A stretch of DNA of 64,000 bases from Dysgonamonadaceae bacterium. Lineage in GTDB: Bacteria > Bacteroidota > Bacteroidia > Bacteroidales > Azobacteroidaceae. The notes below the pieces were generated by a model, which saw nothing but the letters and a program-made list of their open reading frames with translations, was not told where the DNA came from and did no database searches. The stretch spans positions 1 through 64,000 of the forward strand of contig JAISUK010000011.1 in NCBI GenBank assembly GCA_031272075.1. The letters run 5' to 3'. How positions within the stretch are numbered: the stretch's first letter is position 1; every line of letters starts with the position of its first letter. A program made the translations under genes and the position numbers. Below, piece after piece: positions 54,195 to 62,760 of this stretch.

Positions 54195-57086
54195 ATGAAA
54201 CGAATTAAATTTATCATCATCACTCTGTTGGCATGGCTGGCATGCAACGCTGCCGGCCATGCACAGGGGTTGAAAGCTTTTGAATTGCCCAACGGTCTGC
54301 GCGTGTTTGTCTGGGAAGACACCTCGGTCCCCGATGTTTTCGGCATGGTGGCGGTGAATGTCGGATCAAAAGAAGATCCGGAAGCATATACCGGATTGGC
54401 TCATTACCTCGAACACCTGCTGTTTAACGGTACGGACAAAATCGGTGCATTGGACTGGGAAAAAGAGAAACCGCTTTACGAGCAAATCATCGCCAAATAC
54501 GATGAACACGCCCAAACGTCCGATCCGCAACAACGGGAAGCGATCTCCAAAGAAATCAATGAACTGACAAAAAAATCCGCTCAGTATTATTCTTCTAAAG
54601 AATTTTCCAACCTCTTGCAGGGAATGGGCGGAATGAATGTCAATGCCGGTACCAGCTACGACTTTACCGTCTATTACAATTCGTTCCCTCCGGGCGAAAT
54701 CTACAAATGGCTGGATATCTATTCCGAACGGATGATCAATCCGGTATTCCGTAATTTCCAACCCGAACTGGAAACCGTATACGAAGAATTTAACCGCGGA
54801 CAGGACAATCACAACCAGCGGGAATCGGAATTTCTGTTGTCAACGATCTTTGAGGGACACCCTTACGCACGTTCGGTCATCGGACTGGCCGATCATCTGA
54901 AGAATCCTCGACTCAGCCAACTGCAACGGTTCTATCACAACTGGTACGTCCCTGAAAATATGGCGCTGATCCTGGTAGGCAACATCCAGACCAACGAAGT
55001 ACTGCCGATCATCAGCGAAAAGTTCGGACGCCTCGAAAAACGGCCTGCCTCCGAACGGAAAATCTATCCGGAAACGCCCCTGAAAGGCCGAAAAGAAGTG
55101 AGCGCCAAGATTGCTCGCTACCCGCAGGTGTTGCTGGCTTTCCCCGGCATTACCGTTGAGAGTGAAGACGATATCGCCCTGGCGATTTGCGCTTCAATCC
55201 TGTCTAATTCCAACGAAACGGGACTGATCGATAAATTACAACTCGACGGCGATTTGTCGGCAGGAGGCACCCAACTCCTCTCATTGAAAGAACGCGGATC
55301 GGTGATCGTGTACGGAATCCCTTACTACGACCGGAATCAACGTCGCTACGAATCGCTCCGTTCAACGGAAAAAATGCTGCTGAAAGAAATCAAGAAATTG
55401 CAGGAAGGAAAATTCGATGATTGGCTCGTGCAGTCCATCAAAAACGAAATGATCCGTTCTTTCGACCTCGAGATGGAATCCGGCGAAGAAAAAGCAATCA
55501 AAGTGGCGGAATATTTCCTTGCAGGAAGAGACCTGAACGAATTATTGAACTACAACGAACGGGTGGAAGCCGTCACCATCGAAGAAATCAAGTCAGTGGC
55601 GAAAAAATATTTCGGAGCCGACTACTACGCCCTCTTCTTAAACGAGGGAAAACCGGGGAAAGGCACTGTACTGGAAAAACCGAAATACGACCCCGTGTTT
55701 CAAACCAGAGAAGAAGAATCAGCCTACAGCAAAGCGTTTCAATTGCTGCCGGCACGATTCGACAAAAAAGGATTTGCCGATATGAATGATGTCGTATCGA
55801 AAAAAATCAATGAGCGATCCAGATTTTTCTATACCTCCAATACCGAAAATAACATCTTCTCTCTTATACTCAAATACGGTATCGGAACCAGAAAAATGCC
55901 GAAACTCGAACTCGCGGCGGCATTGGTCAACAACGCCGGAATCATGGGAAGCATGGATGCCCAGGAAGTCAAACAGGCGTTCAGCAACCTGGGCGCTACC
56001 TGTACCTACCGCGTCGACGACGACTACCTCTATGTCGTGCTCAGAGGTTTCGAATCGAATCTCGAAGCAACGTGCAACCTGATGATGCGCCAGATTTTGA
56101 TGCCCAAACTCGACGACAAACAAATGAGCGGACTGCTCGGCAACCAAGCGCAACGCCGGAAAATAGAAAAGTCGAACAACGAAATCCTGAGTGATGCCCT
56201 ATTGGAATACATGCTCTATAAAGATAAGTCGGATTACATCGATCGGTTGCCGCTGGAAGACATCCTGGCATTGACCGTCAGCGACCTGACCGGCGAATTT
56301 CAGCGGGCTACCGGCTACGAAGCAGAAATCCACTATGTCGGCGCCAGACCGGTGGATGAAGTGTACGACATCCTCAGCAATAACTTGCCCCTGCAACAGA
56401 GTGAAAAGCAGTCGACTTCGCCCGAAATACGGGAGCGTGTCGTTTATACGGAAAATACCGTCCTGTTTTTACCGAACAACGATGCGAAGCAGAGTACGAT
56501 TTATTTTTATATCCAAGGCGATGAATACGCCCACAGCATCGATCCTTACCGCAATGCTTTCAACCAATATCTGTTCGGGAACTTCAGCGGGTTGGTTCTC
56601 CAAGAGATACGCGAATACCGTTCGCTGGCTTACGAGGCGGGCGGTTCGTATACTTTGCCTCCGCTGGAGCATCGGAAAAGTTTCCTGGTAGAAAAAATCG
56701 GTACGCAAGCAGATAAAACCGGCGATGCACTCCAAGTCGGTATGGATTTGCTCACCGACATGCCGTCGTATCCCGACCGGATGCAAAGCATCAAAAACTA
56801 CCTGAAAAAAACCGCCAGCGTCGAACGACCGCATTTCCGTTCGGCAAGCATGATTTATGAGGGCTGGCGACAACGAGGTTATTCGCAGTCACCGGCAACA
56901 ACCAATATCGCTACCGTCGAATCCTTGACTTTCGACGATATCCTCAAGTTCTATCACGAGCGAATAAAAGGCCGTCCGATCACCATCGCCATCGTCGGCA
57001 ATCCGAAGATGATCGACCAGAAAGCATTGGAACAATACGGCAAAGTCACCCGACTGTCAACGGCAAAACTCTTTAGCGAAAAATAA
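54195..57086 (+). CDS. M16 family (insulinase/pitrilysin-like) zinc peptidase
   Basis: 963 residues from the ATG at 54195, which gives a signal peptide ('FIIITLLAWLACNAAGHAQG'); the frame is open to 54111 but passes through the terminator hairpin. The inverted zinc motif HxxEH is H70-Y-L-E73-H74, followed by the third ligand region 'ETVYEEFNRGQ'. Two M16 halves are present ('WYVPENMALILVGNIQTNEV' in the first and 'LQEIREYRSLAYEAGGSYT' in the second). It is periplasmic, degrading peptides to smaller ones. Its place after SusC/SusD suggests that it processes imported oligopeptides. Confidence 0.93.
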   Translation: MKRIKFIIITLLAWLACNAAGHAQGLKAFELPNGLRVFVWEDTSVPDVFGMVAVNVGSKEDPEAYTGLAHYLEHLLFNGTDKIGALDWEKEKPLYEQIIAKYDEHAQTSDPQQREAISKEINELTKKSAQYYSSKEFSNLLQGMGGMNVNAGTSYDFTVYYNSFPPGEIYKWLDIYSERMINPVFRNFQPELETVYEEFNRGQDNHNQRESEFLLSTIFEGHPYARSVIGLADHLKNPRLSQLQRFYHNWYVPENMALILVGNIQTNEVLPIISEKFGRLEKRPASERKIYPETPLKGRKEVSAKIARYPQVLLAFPGITVESEDDIALAICASILSNSNETGLIDKLQLDGDLSAGGTQLLSLKERGSVIVYGIPYYDRNQRRYESLRSTEKMLLKEIKKLQEGKFDDWLVQSIKNEMIRSFDLEMESGEEKAIKVAEYFLAGRDLNELLNYNERVEAVTIEEIKSVAKKYFGADYYALFLNEGKPGKGTVLEKPKYDPVFQTREEESAYSKAFQLLPARFDKKGFADMNDVVSKKINERSRFFYTSNTENNIFSLILKYGIGTRKMPKLELAAALVNNAGIMGSMDAQEVKQAFSNLGATCTYRVDDDYLYVVLRGFESNLEATCNLMMRQILMPKLDDKQMSGLLGNQAQRRKIEKSNNEILSDALLEYMLYKDKSDYIDRLPLEDILALTVSDLTGEFQRATGYEAEIHYVGARPVDEVYDILSNNLPLQQSEKQSTSPEIRERVVYTENTVLFLPNNDAKQSTIYFYIQGDEYAHSIDPYRNAFNQYLFGNFSGLVLQEIREYRSLAYEAGGSYTLPPLEHRKSFLVEKIGTQADKTGDALQVGMDLLTDMPSYPDRMQSIKNYLKKTASVERPHFRSASMIYEGWRQRGYSQSPATTNIATVESLTFDDILKFYHERIKGRPITIAIVGNPKMIDQKALEQYGKVTRLSTAKLFSEK

Positions 57087-57133
57087 GAGAATCCGCCGCC
57101 GCCGGCATTGTAGCTTACGGATTTACATTGACG

Positions 57134-57173
57134 CCGCCGGAATGATCTGAACAAATGTCATCATTTCCGGCGG
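57134..57173 (+). terminator. Strong hairpin after the M16 gene (possible terminator)
   Basis: CCGCCGGAATGAT pairs with ATCATTTCCGGCGG (one bulged T). Only a weak GATTTTC tract follows about 8 nt later, so it may rather stabilise the messenger end than terminate. Confidence 0.4.
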
Positions 57174-57235
57174 TCATTACCGATTTTCTGCGTAAAAAAC
57201 CGATAAAAAGTCGCTGTTATTTCAGGAAAAAGTAT

Positions 57236-57243
57236 TACTTTTG
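57236..57243 (+). promoter_or_regulatory. -7 promoter element (TACTTTTG) of the cysteine-synthase-like gene
   Basis: TAnnTTTG match 122 nt before the ATG at 57366. The leader so defined contains hairpin element D in full, so D is in the 5' untranslated RNA. Confidence 0.5.
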
Positions 57244-57272
57244 TCAGTCTTTTTCAAAACAAATTTTTTGAC

Positions 57273-57337
57273 GTATGAAACGAGCATGATGTTCAACCAT
57301 CCAAGCTGATGACAATAATGACATGCGAGTTCCATAC
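57273..57337 (+). repeat. Dispersed hairpin/mini-ORF element, copy D
   Basis: Opens GTATGAAACGAGCATG and closes CATGCGAGTTCCATAC; 13 of 16 positions can pair. The mini-ORF is ATG AAA CGA GCA TGA and is preceded by TTGACGT, the same context as real starts in this genome. Ends 28 nt before the ATG at 57366. Centre: CATC-CAAGCT-GATG and TGACA-ATAA-TGACA. Confidence 0.82.
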
Positions 57338-57365
57338 GACCTTTAAAAAATATAATTATTTACGT

Positions 57366-58376
57366 ATGAAAACCAGATTAAAAGAATTGGACTTGTTAAT
57401 CGGCAATACACCGATGGTAGGGATCAATTATTCTTACAAAGGAAAGTCAGGCGTGATCTATGCCAAATGCGAACATTACAACCTGACGGGCAGTATCAAG
57501 GACCGCATGGCGCTTTATATCCTCAAACAGGCCTATCAGACCGGCGCGATCAAACCCGGCGACACCATTGTGGAGGCTACCAGCGGCAACACAGGCATCG
57601 CGTTTTCCGCCATCGGACGGCTGCTCGGACACAAGGTGCGGATCATCATGCCCGACTGGATGAGTATGGAACGTAAAATGATGATTCAAAGCTACGGCGC
57701 GGAAATCATCCCCATCTCCAAAGAAGAAGGGGGCTTCCTGGGAAGCATTCGACTGTCGGAAGAAATGGCGGCGCACAACTCGGACATATTTTTGCCGTGC
57801 CAGTTTTCCAACTGCGACAACTACAGAGCGCATGAGGAAACCACCGGCCCGGAAATCGTCGAACAACTGAAAAAAGAGCATTTGCATCCCGACGCTTTCA
57901 TCGCGGGAGTCGGCACGGGCGGCACGGTGGTAGGCGTAGGAAAAGCGCTTCGCAAGACTTTCGGCGATGTCAAGGTTCATCCGCTGGAGCCCGAAGAAAG
58001 CCCGACCATCTCTACCGGATACAAAGTGGGCAATCATCGCATACAGGGAATTTCAGACGAATTTATCCCGAAGATCTTTTATGCCGAGCCGATGGACGAA
58101 GTGGTAGCCGTTTCCGACGGCGATTCCATCCTGATGGCGCAAAAACTGGCATCCACCCTGGGGCTGGCGGTCGGCATCTCTTCAGGCGCCAACCTGATCG
58201 GAGCCATCAAACTACAACAGAAATACGGCAAAGACGCCGTCGTCACCACCGTTTTCGCTGACTGCAACAAGAAATACCTCAGCACCGACCTGATGAAAAC
58301 GGAGCCGGTGAAACCGCATTACCTCGCGCCCGACGTCACGCTCGACAATTGCTTCTGCATCGACCGCGCCTGGTAA
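57366..58376 (+). CDS. Cysteine-synthase-like PLP enzyme (CysK/CysM/CBS family)
   Basis: 336 residues from the ATG at 57366; the open frame reaches 57309 only because it reads through element D. The PLP lysine is in '[15 protein letters not shown]' (about residue 41). '[11 protein letters not shown]', '[13 protein letters not shown]' and '[11 protein letters not shown]' are the phosphate- and substrate-binding loops. The family makes cysteine from O-acetylserine and sulfide or related compounds; the enzyme is slightly longer than usual. Its stop faces the sdaA stop with a gap of 2 nt, pairing serine/cysteine metabolism genes. Which reaction it performs cannot be fixed from sequence. Confidence 0.92.
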   Translation: MKTRLKELDLLIGNTPMVGINYSYKGKSGVIYAKCEHYNLTGSIKDRMALYILKQAYQTGAIKPGDTIVEATSGNTGIAFSAIGRLLGHKVRIIMPDWMSMERKMMIQSYGAEIIPISKEEGGFLGSIRLSEEMAAHNSDIFLPCQFSNCDNYRAHEETTGPEIVEQLKKEHLHPDAFIAGVGTGGTVVGVGKALRKTFGDVKVHPLEPEESPTISTGYKVGNHRIQGISDEFIPKIFYAEPMDEVVAVSDGDSILMAQKLASTLGLAVGISSGANLIGAIKLQQKYGKDAVVTTVFADCNKKYLSTDLMKTEPVKPHYLAPDVTLDNCFCIDRAW

Positions 58377-58378
58377 AT

Positions 58379-59566
58379 TCATTCATTTTCTACAGCCAGA
58401 CCGCCCAGCGAAGTCTCTTTGTAGACGGAAGGCAAATCCAAGCCTGTGTTTTTCATGACATGGATCACTTTGTCCAGGCTGATGATGTGTGTACCGTCGG
58501 TGAACGTGGCGTAATAACCGGCATCCATGGCACGCAACGCTGCGAACGCATTGCGCTCGATACACGGGATCTGCACCAATCCGCAAACCGGATCGCAGGT
58601 AAGTCCGAGGTGATGCTCCAGCCCCATTTCGGCGGCATACTCGATCTGGTTGGCCGAACCGCCCAACAACTGGCAAAGTGCGCCGGCCGCCATCGAACAG
58701 GCCGAACCGACCTCGCCCTGGCAACCGACTTCCGCGCCGCTCAAAGAAGCATTGTATTTGATGACATTCCCGATCAACCCTGCCGTAGCCAATGCGTGCA
58801 AAATACGCTTCTCTGTCGCGTTGTAGGCGAGTGCGTAGGAATATAGCACCGCAGGCAGAATGCCGCACGAACCGCAAGTAGGCGCCGTGACGATCTTGCT
58901 GCCGGAAGCATTCTCTTCCGATACGGCAAAGGCATACGCCATCGCAGAATAACGCTCTTTCAAACGGTTGTTCATGCCATGCAGTTTGCTGAAAACCGAC
59001 GAAGCGCGACGCGGCAACCGCAGGCAGCCGGGCAATGTCCCCTCGTGGTCAAGACCGTTGTGGATGCTCTCCAGCATGGTCTGCCATGTCTGCGCCAGGA
59101 AATCCCAGATGCTTTTGTCTTCACATTCATCGACATATTCCCACAAACGCCTTGTTTTCAGGTATCCCATGATGTCTTTCATCTTGTTCAACGGATAAAT
59201 ATCGCGGTCGGCGGCATGGGTGCCGTCCTTGGAAATATCGCCGCCGCCGATACTGAAATATTTTTGCGATAACAGCAGCGCGCCGCCTGTGTCATATCCG
59301 AAAAATTCCATGCCGTTGGGATGCTCCGGAAGGAATACCTGCGGCTGCCATTCAATCGTCAGTTGTTTGCCTTCGAAACGGTTGCGTAGCGCCTTGTCCG
59401 AAAGATGCCCTTTGCCCGTCGCCGCCAGACTACCGTAGAGTATCACCTTGTAAGCCGCTGCTTGAGGACAATCGGCCAGGAAAGCGTCGGCAGCATTGGC
59501 AGGCCCCATCGTGTGGGAACTGGAAGGCCCAAAACCGGTCTTGAAGATTTTTTGTATCGAGTCCAT
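58379..59566 (-). CDS. sdaA: L-serine ammonia-lyase (iron-sulfur type, single chain)
   Basis: Converts L-serine to pyruvate and ammonia. 395 residues from the ATG at 59566 ('MDSIQKIFKTGFGPSSSHTM'); an upstream in-frame codon at 59656 is not supported. The 'GPSSSHTMGP' motif of the beta domain and the alpha-domain cysteines in 'APTCGSCGILPAVL' and 'TCDPVCGLVQIPCIERN' (iron-sulfur ligands) are present. Alpha and beta parts are fused, as in most Gram-negative enzymes. Convergent with the cysteine-synthase-like gene. Confidence 0.95.
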   Translation of the reverse strand: MDSIQKIFKTGFGPSSSHTMGPANAADAFLADCPQAAAYKVILYGSLAATGKGHLSDKALRNRFEGKQLTIEWQPQVFLPEHPNGMEFFGYDTGGALLLSQKYFSIGGGDISKDGTHAADRDIYPLNKMKDIMGYLKTRRLWEYVDECEDKSIWDFLAQTWQTMLESIHNGLDHEGTLPGCLRLPRRASSVFSKLHGMNNRLKERYSAMAYAFAVSEENASGSKIVTAPTCGSCGILPAVLYSYALAYNATEKRILHALATAGLIGNVIKYNASLSGAEVGCQGEVGSACSMAAGALCQLLGGSANQIEYAAEMGLEHHLGLTCDPVCGLVQIPCIERNAFAALRAMDAGYYATFTDGTHIISLDKVIHVMKNTGLDLPSVYKETSLGGLAVENE

Positions 59567-59664
59567 AAGATCTATGTTATTTTGACGCCGCGAAATTAAT
59601 AAAATTAAATGATTATCGTATATAATTCCCAAAGACAGCAAAACTGGATTGGGCACACCCCTCT

Positions 59665-59686
59665 TCGCATGCCGTCAGGTATGCGA
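59665..59686. repeat. Hairpin between sdaA and GSCFA genes
   Basis: TCGCATGCC-GTCA-GGTATGCGA, a complete 9-bp stem if one G-T pair is allowed. It lies 31 nt after the GSCFA stop on the minus strand. No T-run on either side. Function unknown; it may be a member of a dispersed repeat family. Confidence 0.45.
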
Positions 59687-59716
59687 CTGTGAGTGGTAGT
59701 ATGGAATTTGGGGCGC

Positions 59717-60646
59717 TCAAGTTCTGTAGAATCTGTTTAAGCGTTCTTGGGTTTGCTTCATAAATTCGAGGTATGCGTCCGATTCGGGGTGTAACGGTTT
59801 GTGGCGAAGTGCTTGCCGGATGGCTTTCCATTCCGCAATCCGTTCCCGGGTGTGCGCGGTAAAGCAGGTTTCAGAAAACCGCTCCCAGATGTAGGCGACG
59901 GCAGTGCGCGACGGATGAAGCATATCGTCGGCATAGAAACGGTAATCCCGCAATTCGTCCAGCAACAATTCGTACGAAGGGAAATAATAGCATTGCGGAT
60001 GTTGGTTGACAAGATTGTCGATTGCAAGCAGCAGGATGGATTTGCTCAGTTGATTTTCGTGCGCTCCGTCTTTCAGGTGCCGGATCGGACTGACGGTAAA
60101 GAGCAGGCGGATGCCGGGATTGAGTGCACGGATTTCCGCAATCAGTCGGCTCCACGATTCGGTGATCGCTTCGACGGAGAGGCATTTTCTGCAAAATCGA
60201 TTTTGCTGCAGTTTGTGACAGTTCACCACTGTCTGTCCGTTAGATGCCAAGGTATAGATATACGCAGTGCCGAATGTGAGTACAAGCACGTCGGCTTCTC
60301 GCAGGAAAGCGGAAGAAGCGGTAATCCGGTCGTTGATTTTCCGTAGGCAAGTGTCGGGATTGGGGTCGGAAAACCGGCTGTGGTGCGAGAAACTGTGATA
60401 AAGACCCTGGTATTCAAACAGGTCGGAAAGCGCATATTGTTTGCCTGTCGACAACTCCCTGATGCAGCAGGCCAGCGATTCGGGATTATAGACCGTTCCG
60501 AAGGGGTTTACGTCGATCCGGAATCCCGATTCACGAAAGAAATCGGCCATTTCTTCGACAAAACAAGAACCCATCAAGAGTAGTTTGTCCGACTGTTCGA
60601 TGGTAAAATCAAAGGCGGGAATGGCAAGGGCAGTTCGAAATTTCAT
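59717..60646 (-). CDS. GSCFA family protein
   Basis: 309 residues. Carries the name-giving motif as 'LLMGSCFVEEMADFF' at about residues 24-38, then 'NPFGTVYNPESLA', 'VLTFGTAYIY', 'LLFTVSPIRHLKDGAHENQL' and 'DDMLHPSRTAVAYIWERF', giving the Ser-Gly-Asn-His pattern of an SGNH-type hydrolase. The GSCFA family is common in Bacteroidota, but its substrate is not established. Own -7 box upstream at 60672-60679. Confidence 0.9.
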   Translation of the reverse strand: MKFRTALAIPAFDFTIEQSDKLLLMGSCFVEEMADFFRESGFRIDVNPFGTVYNPESLACCIRELSTGKQYALSDLFEYQGLYHSFSHHSRFSDPNPDTCLRKINDRITASSAFLREADVLVLTFGTAYIYTLASNGQTVVNCHKLQQNRFCRKCLSVEAITESWSRLIAEIRALNPGIRLLFTVSPIRHLKDGAHENQLSKSILLLAIDNLVNQHPQCYYFPSYELLLDELRDYRFYADDMLHPSRTAVAYIWERFSETCFTAHTRERIAEWKAIRQALRHKPLHPESDAYLEFMKQTQERLNRFYRT

Positions 60647-60671
60647 ACGACATTCATTTATAATTTGAAAG

Positions 60672-60679
60672 CAAAGATA
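60672..60679 (-). promoter_or_regulatory. -7 promoter element (TATCTTTG on minus strand)
   Basis: TAnnTTTG on the minus strand 26 nt before the GSCFA gene start. A perfect 12-nt palindrome TCATTTAAATGA lies 23 nt upstream (60702-60713) and could be an operator. Confidence 0.45.
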
Positions 60680-60805
60680 GTATAATAACGCTGTTTGATA
60701 TTCATTTAAATGATTTTTTTGGATGGCGTCAACAATGTGCTACATATTTGGGATGCAAGAGAGGGCGCTCTCTACAAAATAAATTTTGTCTGAAATTGTT
60801 AGTCG

Positions 60806-60840
60806 TTTGCATAGAATACGGAGTTTTTATGCTAGCTTTG
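60806..60840 (+). promoter_or_regulatory. dxs promoter: TTTG (60806-60809), 23 nt, TAGCTTTG (60833-60840)
   Basis: Good -7 and -33 boxes; spacing is slightly long. It lies 22 nt before the ATG at 60862 and rules out the in-frame extension back to 60748. Confidence 0.55.
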
Positions 60841-60861
60841 CATAACAATTTTTTTTTGACT

Positions 60862-62760
60862 ATGTCTGAAAATACAGTATATGAATTACTGGAACATATT
60901 GATAGTCCGGACGATCTGCGAACGCTTCGTCCGGAACAGTTGAAGCAAGTGTGTGCGGAATTGCGGCAATATATCATTGAAGTATTGGCCGAAACCCCAG
61001 GGCATTTCGCTTCGAGTCTCGGCGCTGTGGAATTGTCGGTAGCGCTTCATTATGTGTTGAATACTCCGTACGACCGGATTGTGTGGGACGTCGGGCATCA
61101 GGCCTACGCCCACAAGATTTTGACCGGCAGGCGTGAGGCGTTCAAGACGCTGCGCAAGAAAGGCGGGATCAGCGGATTCCCCAATCCCGACGAAAGCGGT
61201 TACGATGCTTTCATCGCAGGCCATGCTTCCACTTCCATCTCCGCCGCTTTGGGCTTGGCGGTCGCTTCCGCATTGAAGCAGGAGCAGGATCGTAAAATCG
61301 TGGCCGTCATCGGCGACGGTTCCATGACGGGCGGGTTGGCGTTTGAAGGATTGAACAATGTCTCGTCCGATCCCAACAATCTGTTGATCATCCTGAACGA
61401 CAACAACATGGCCATCGACCACCCGGTCGGAGGACTGAGCGAATACCTCGTAAACATCACCACTTCGCGCACCTACAATCGCATTCGGTTCAAGCTGTAC
61501 AACTACCTCAAAAAGCACGGTTTGATCAAAGAGCACGGCAAAGGGTTGATACTGCGGTTCAACAATAGTTTGAAAGCTTTGCTTACACGGCAGCATAATT
61601 TGTTTGAAGGGTTCAATATCCGCTATTTCGGTCCGGTCGACGGGAATGACGTGGAGGCGCTGGTTCGCGTGCTGAATGATATCAAGGAAATGAGCGGCCC
61701 CAAGTTATTGCACATCCGAACCGTCAAAGGCAAAGGATTCGAGCCTGCCGAAAAAGAGGCGACCGACTGGCATTCTCCGGGAAAATTCAACAAAGACACC
61801 GGCGAACGGATGGTATGCAATTCGCTGGACGATTCGCAACGCTACCAGGATGTGTTCGGTCATACCTTGGTGGAACTGGCGCGCAGGGATGACAGAATAG
61901 TCGGAATCACGCCTGCAATGGCCACCGGCTGCTCGATGACGTATATGATGAAAGCAATGCCCGAACGCACGTTCGATGTGGGCATCGCCGAAAGTCATGC
62001 GGCGACATTTTCCGCAGGACTGGCGAAAGAAGGACTGTTGCCGTTTTGCAACATCTATTCTTCTTTCATGCAGCGGGCTTACGACCAGTTGATTCACGAT
62101 GCCGCCCTGCAGCGCCTGGATATCGTCTTTTGCCTTGATCGTGCAGGACTGGTAGGGGAAGATGGCGCTACGCACCAGGGGGCTTTCGATCTCGCTTATT
62201 TGCGTTGCATTCCGGGAATTACGATCGCTGCCCCTTTCGACGAAATTGACCTGCGGAATCTGATGTATACCGCTGCGCAGCCGGGCAACGGCGTTTTTGT
62301 GATCCGTTATCCCAAAGGGAAAGGCGAACTGAAGGAATGGCGGCAGCCTTTTCGGACGCTTCCCGTGGGGAAAGGCCGCAAACGCGAAGACGGCAACGAT
62401 GTAGCTGTCGTCTCAATCGGCACCATCGGGCACGTTGTGTCCAAAGCGATAGCGATCGCCCGACAGTCGGGCGTAAATGCCGCCCATTACGACATGATCT
62501 ATCTGAAACCGATAGACGAAGCGCTCCTCCACGAAATCGGACGACGTTTCACACGGGTTGTGACCGTGGAAGACGGTACGGTGAAAGGAGGATTGGGGTC
62601 CGCCGTGCTTGAGTTCCTGTCCGACAACGGATACCCCGCTCAAGTCACCCGAATCGGAATCCCGGATAAGTTTATTGAACACGGATCTCTCCCGGAGCAA
62701 TTCCAATGCTGCGGGATGGATGCGGAGAGTATTAGCAAAGTGTTGATTGACAAATTATGA
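60862..62760 (+). CDS. dxs: 1-deoxy-D-xylulose-5-phosphate synthase
   Basis: First enzyme of the MEP isoprenoid pathway, joining pyruvate and glyceraldehyde 3-phosphate with thiamine diphosphate. 632 residues from the ATG at 60862. Motifs: '[20 protein letters not shown]', '[16 protein letters not shown]' (active-site His), the ThDP motif '[16 protein letters not shown]...LIILNDNN' split here, and '[16 protein letters not shown]' with the transketolase-like domain, ending in '[10 protein letters not shown]'. Stop overlaps the trkA start (ATGA), a common arrangement in Bacteroidota. Confidence 0.97.
   Translation: MSENTVYELLEHIDSPDDLRTLRPEQLKQVCAELRQYIIEVLAETPGHFASSLGAVELSVALHYVLNTPYDRIVWDVGHQAYAHKILTGRREAFKTLRKKGGISGFPNPDESGYDAFIAGHASTSISAALGLAVASALKQEQDRKIVAVIGDGSMTGGLAFEGLNNVSSDPNNLLIILNDNNMAIDHPVGGLSEYLVNITTSRTYNRIRFKLYNYLKKHGLIKEHGKGLILRFNNSLKALLTRQHNLFEGFNIRYFGPVDGNDVEALVRVLNDIKEMSGPKLLHIRTVKGKGFEPAEKEATDWHSPGKFNKDTGERMVCNSLDDSQRYQDVFGHTLVELARRDDRIVGITPAMATGCSMTYMMKAMPERTFDVGIAESHAATFSAGLAKEGLLPFCNIYSSFMQRAYDQLIHDAALQRLDIVFCLDRAGLVGEDGATHQGAFDLAYLRCIPGITIAAPFDEIDLRNLMYTAAQPGNGVFVIRYPKGKGELKEWRQPFRTLPVGKGRKREDGNDVAVVSIGTIGHVVSKAIAIARQSGVNAAHYDMIYLKPIDEALLHEIGRRFTRVVTVEDGTVKGGLGSAVLEFLSDNGYPAQVTRIGIPDKFIEHGSLPEQFQCCGMDAESISKVLIDKL

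Noticed and set aside
57309-57365. 19-codon N-terminal extension of the cysteine-synthase-like gene
   Set aside because: Codons come from hairpin element D; the same peptide-like reading appears in copies A and C in other frames relative to their genes.
60757-60774. AGAGAG-GGCG-CTCTCT hairpin before dxs
   Set aside because: No T-run and lies upstream of the dxs promoter; no role could be supported.
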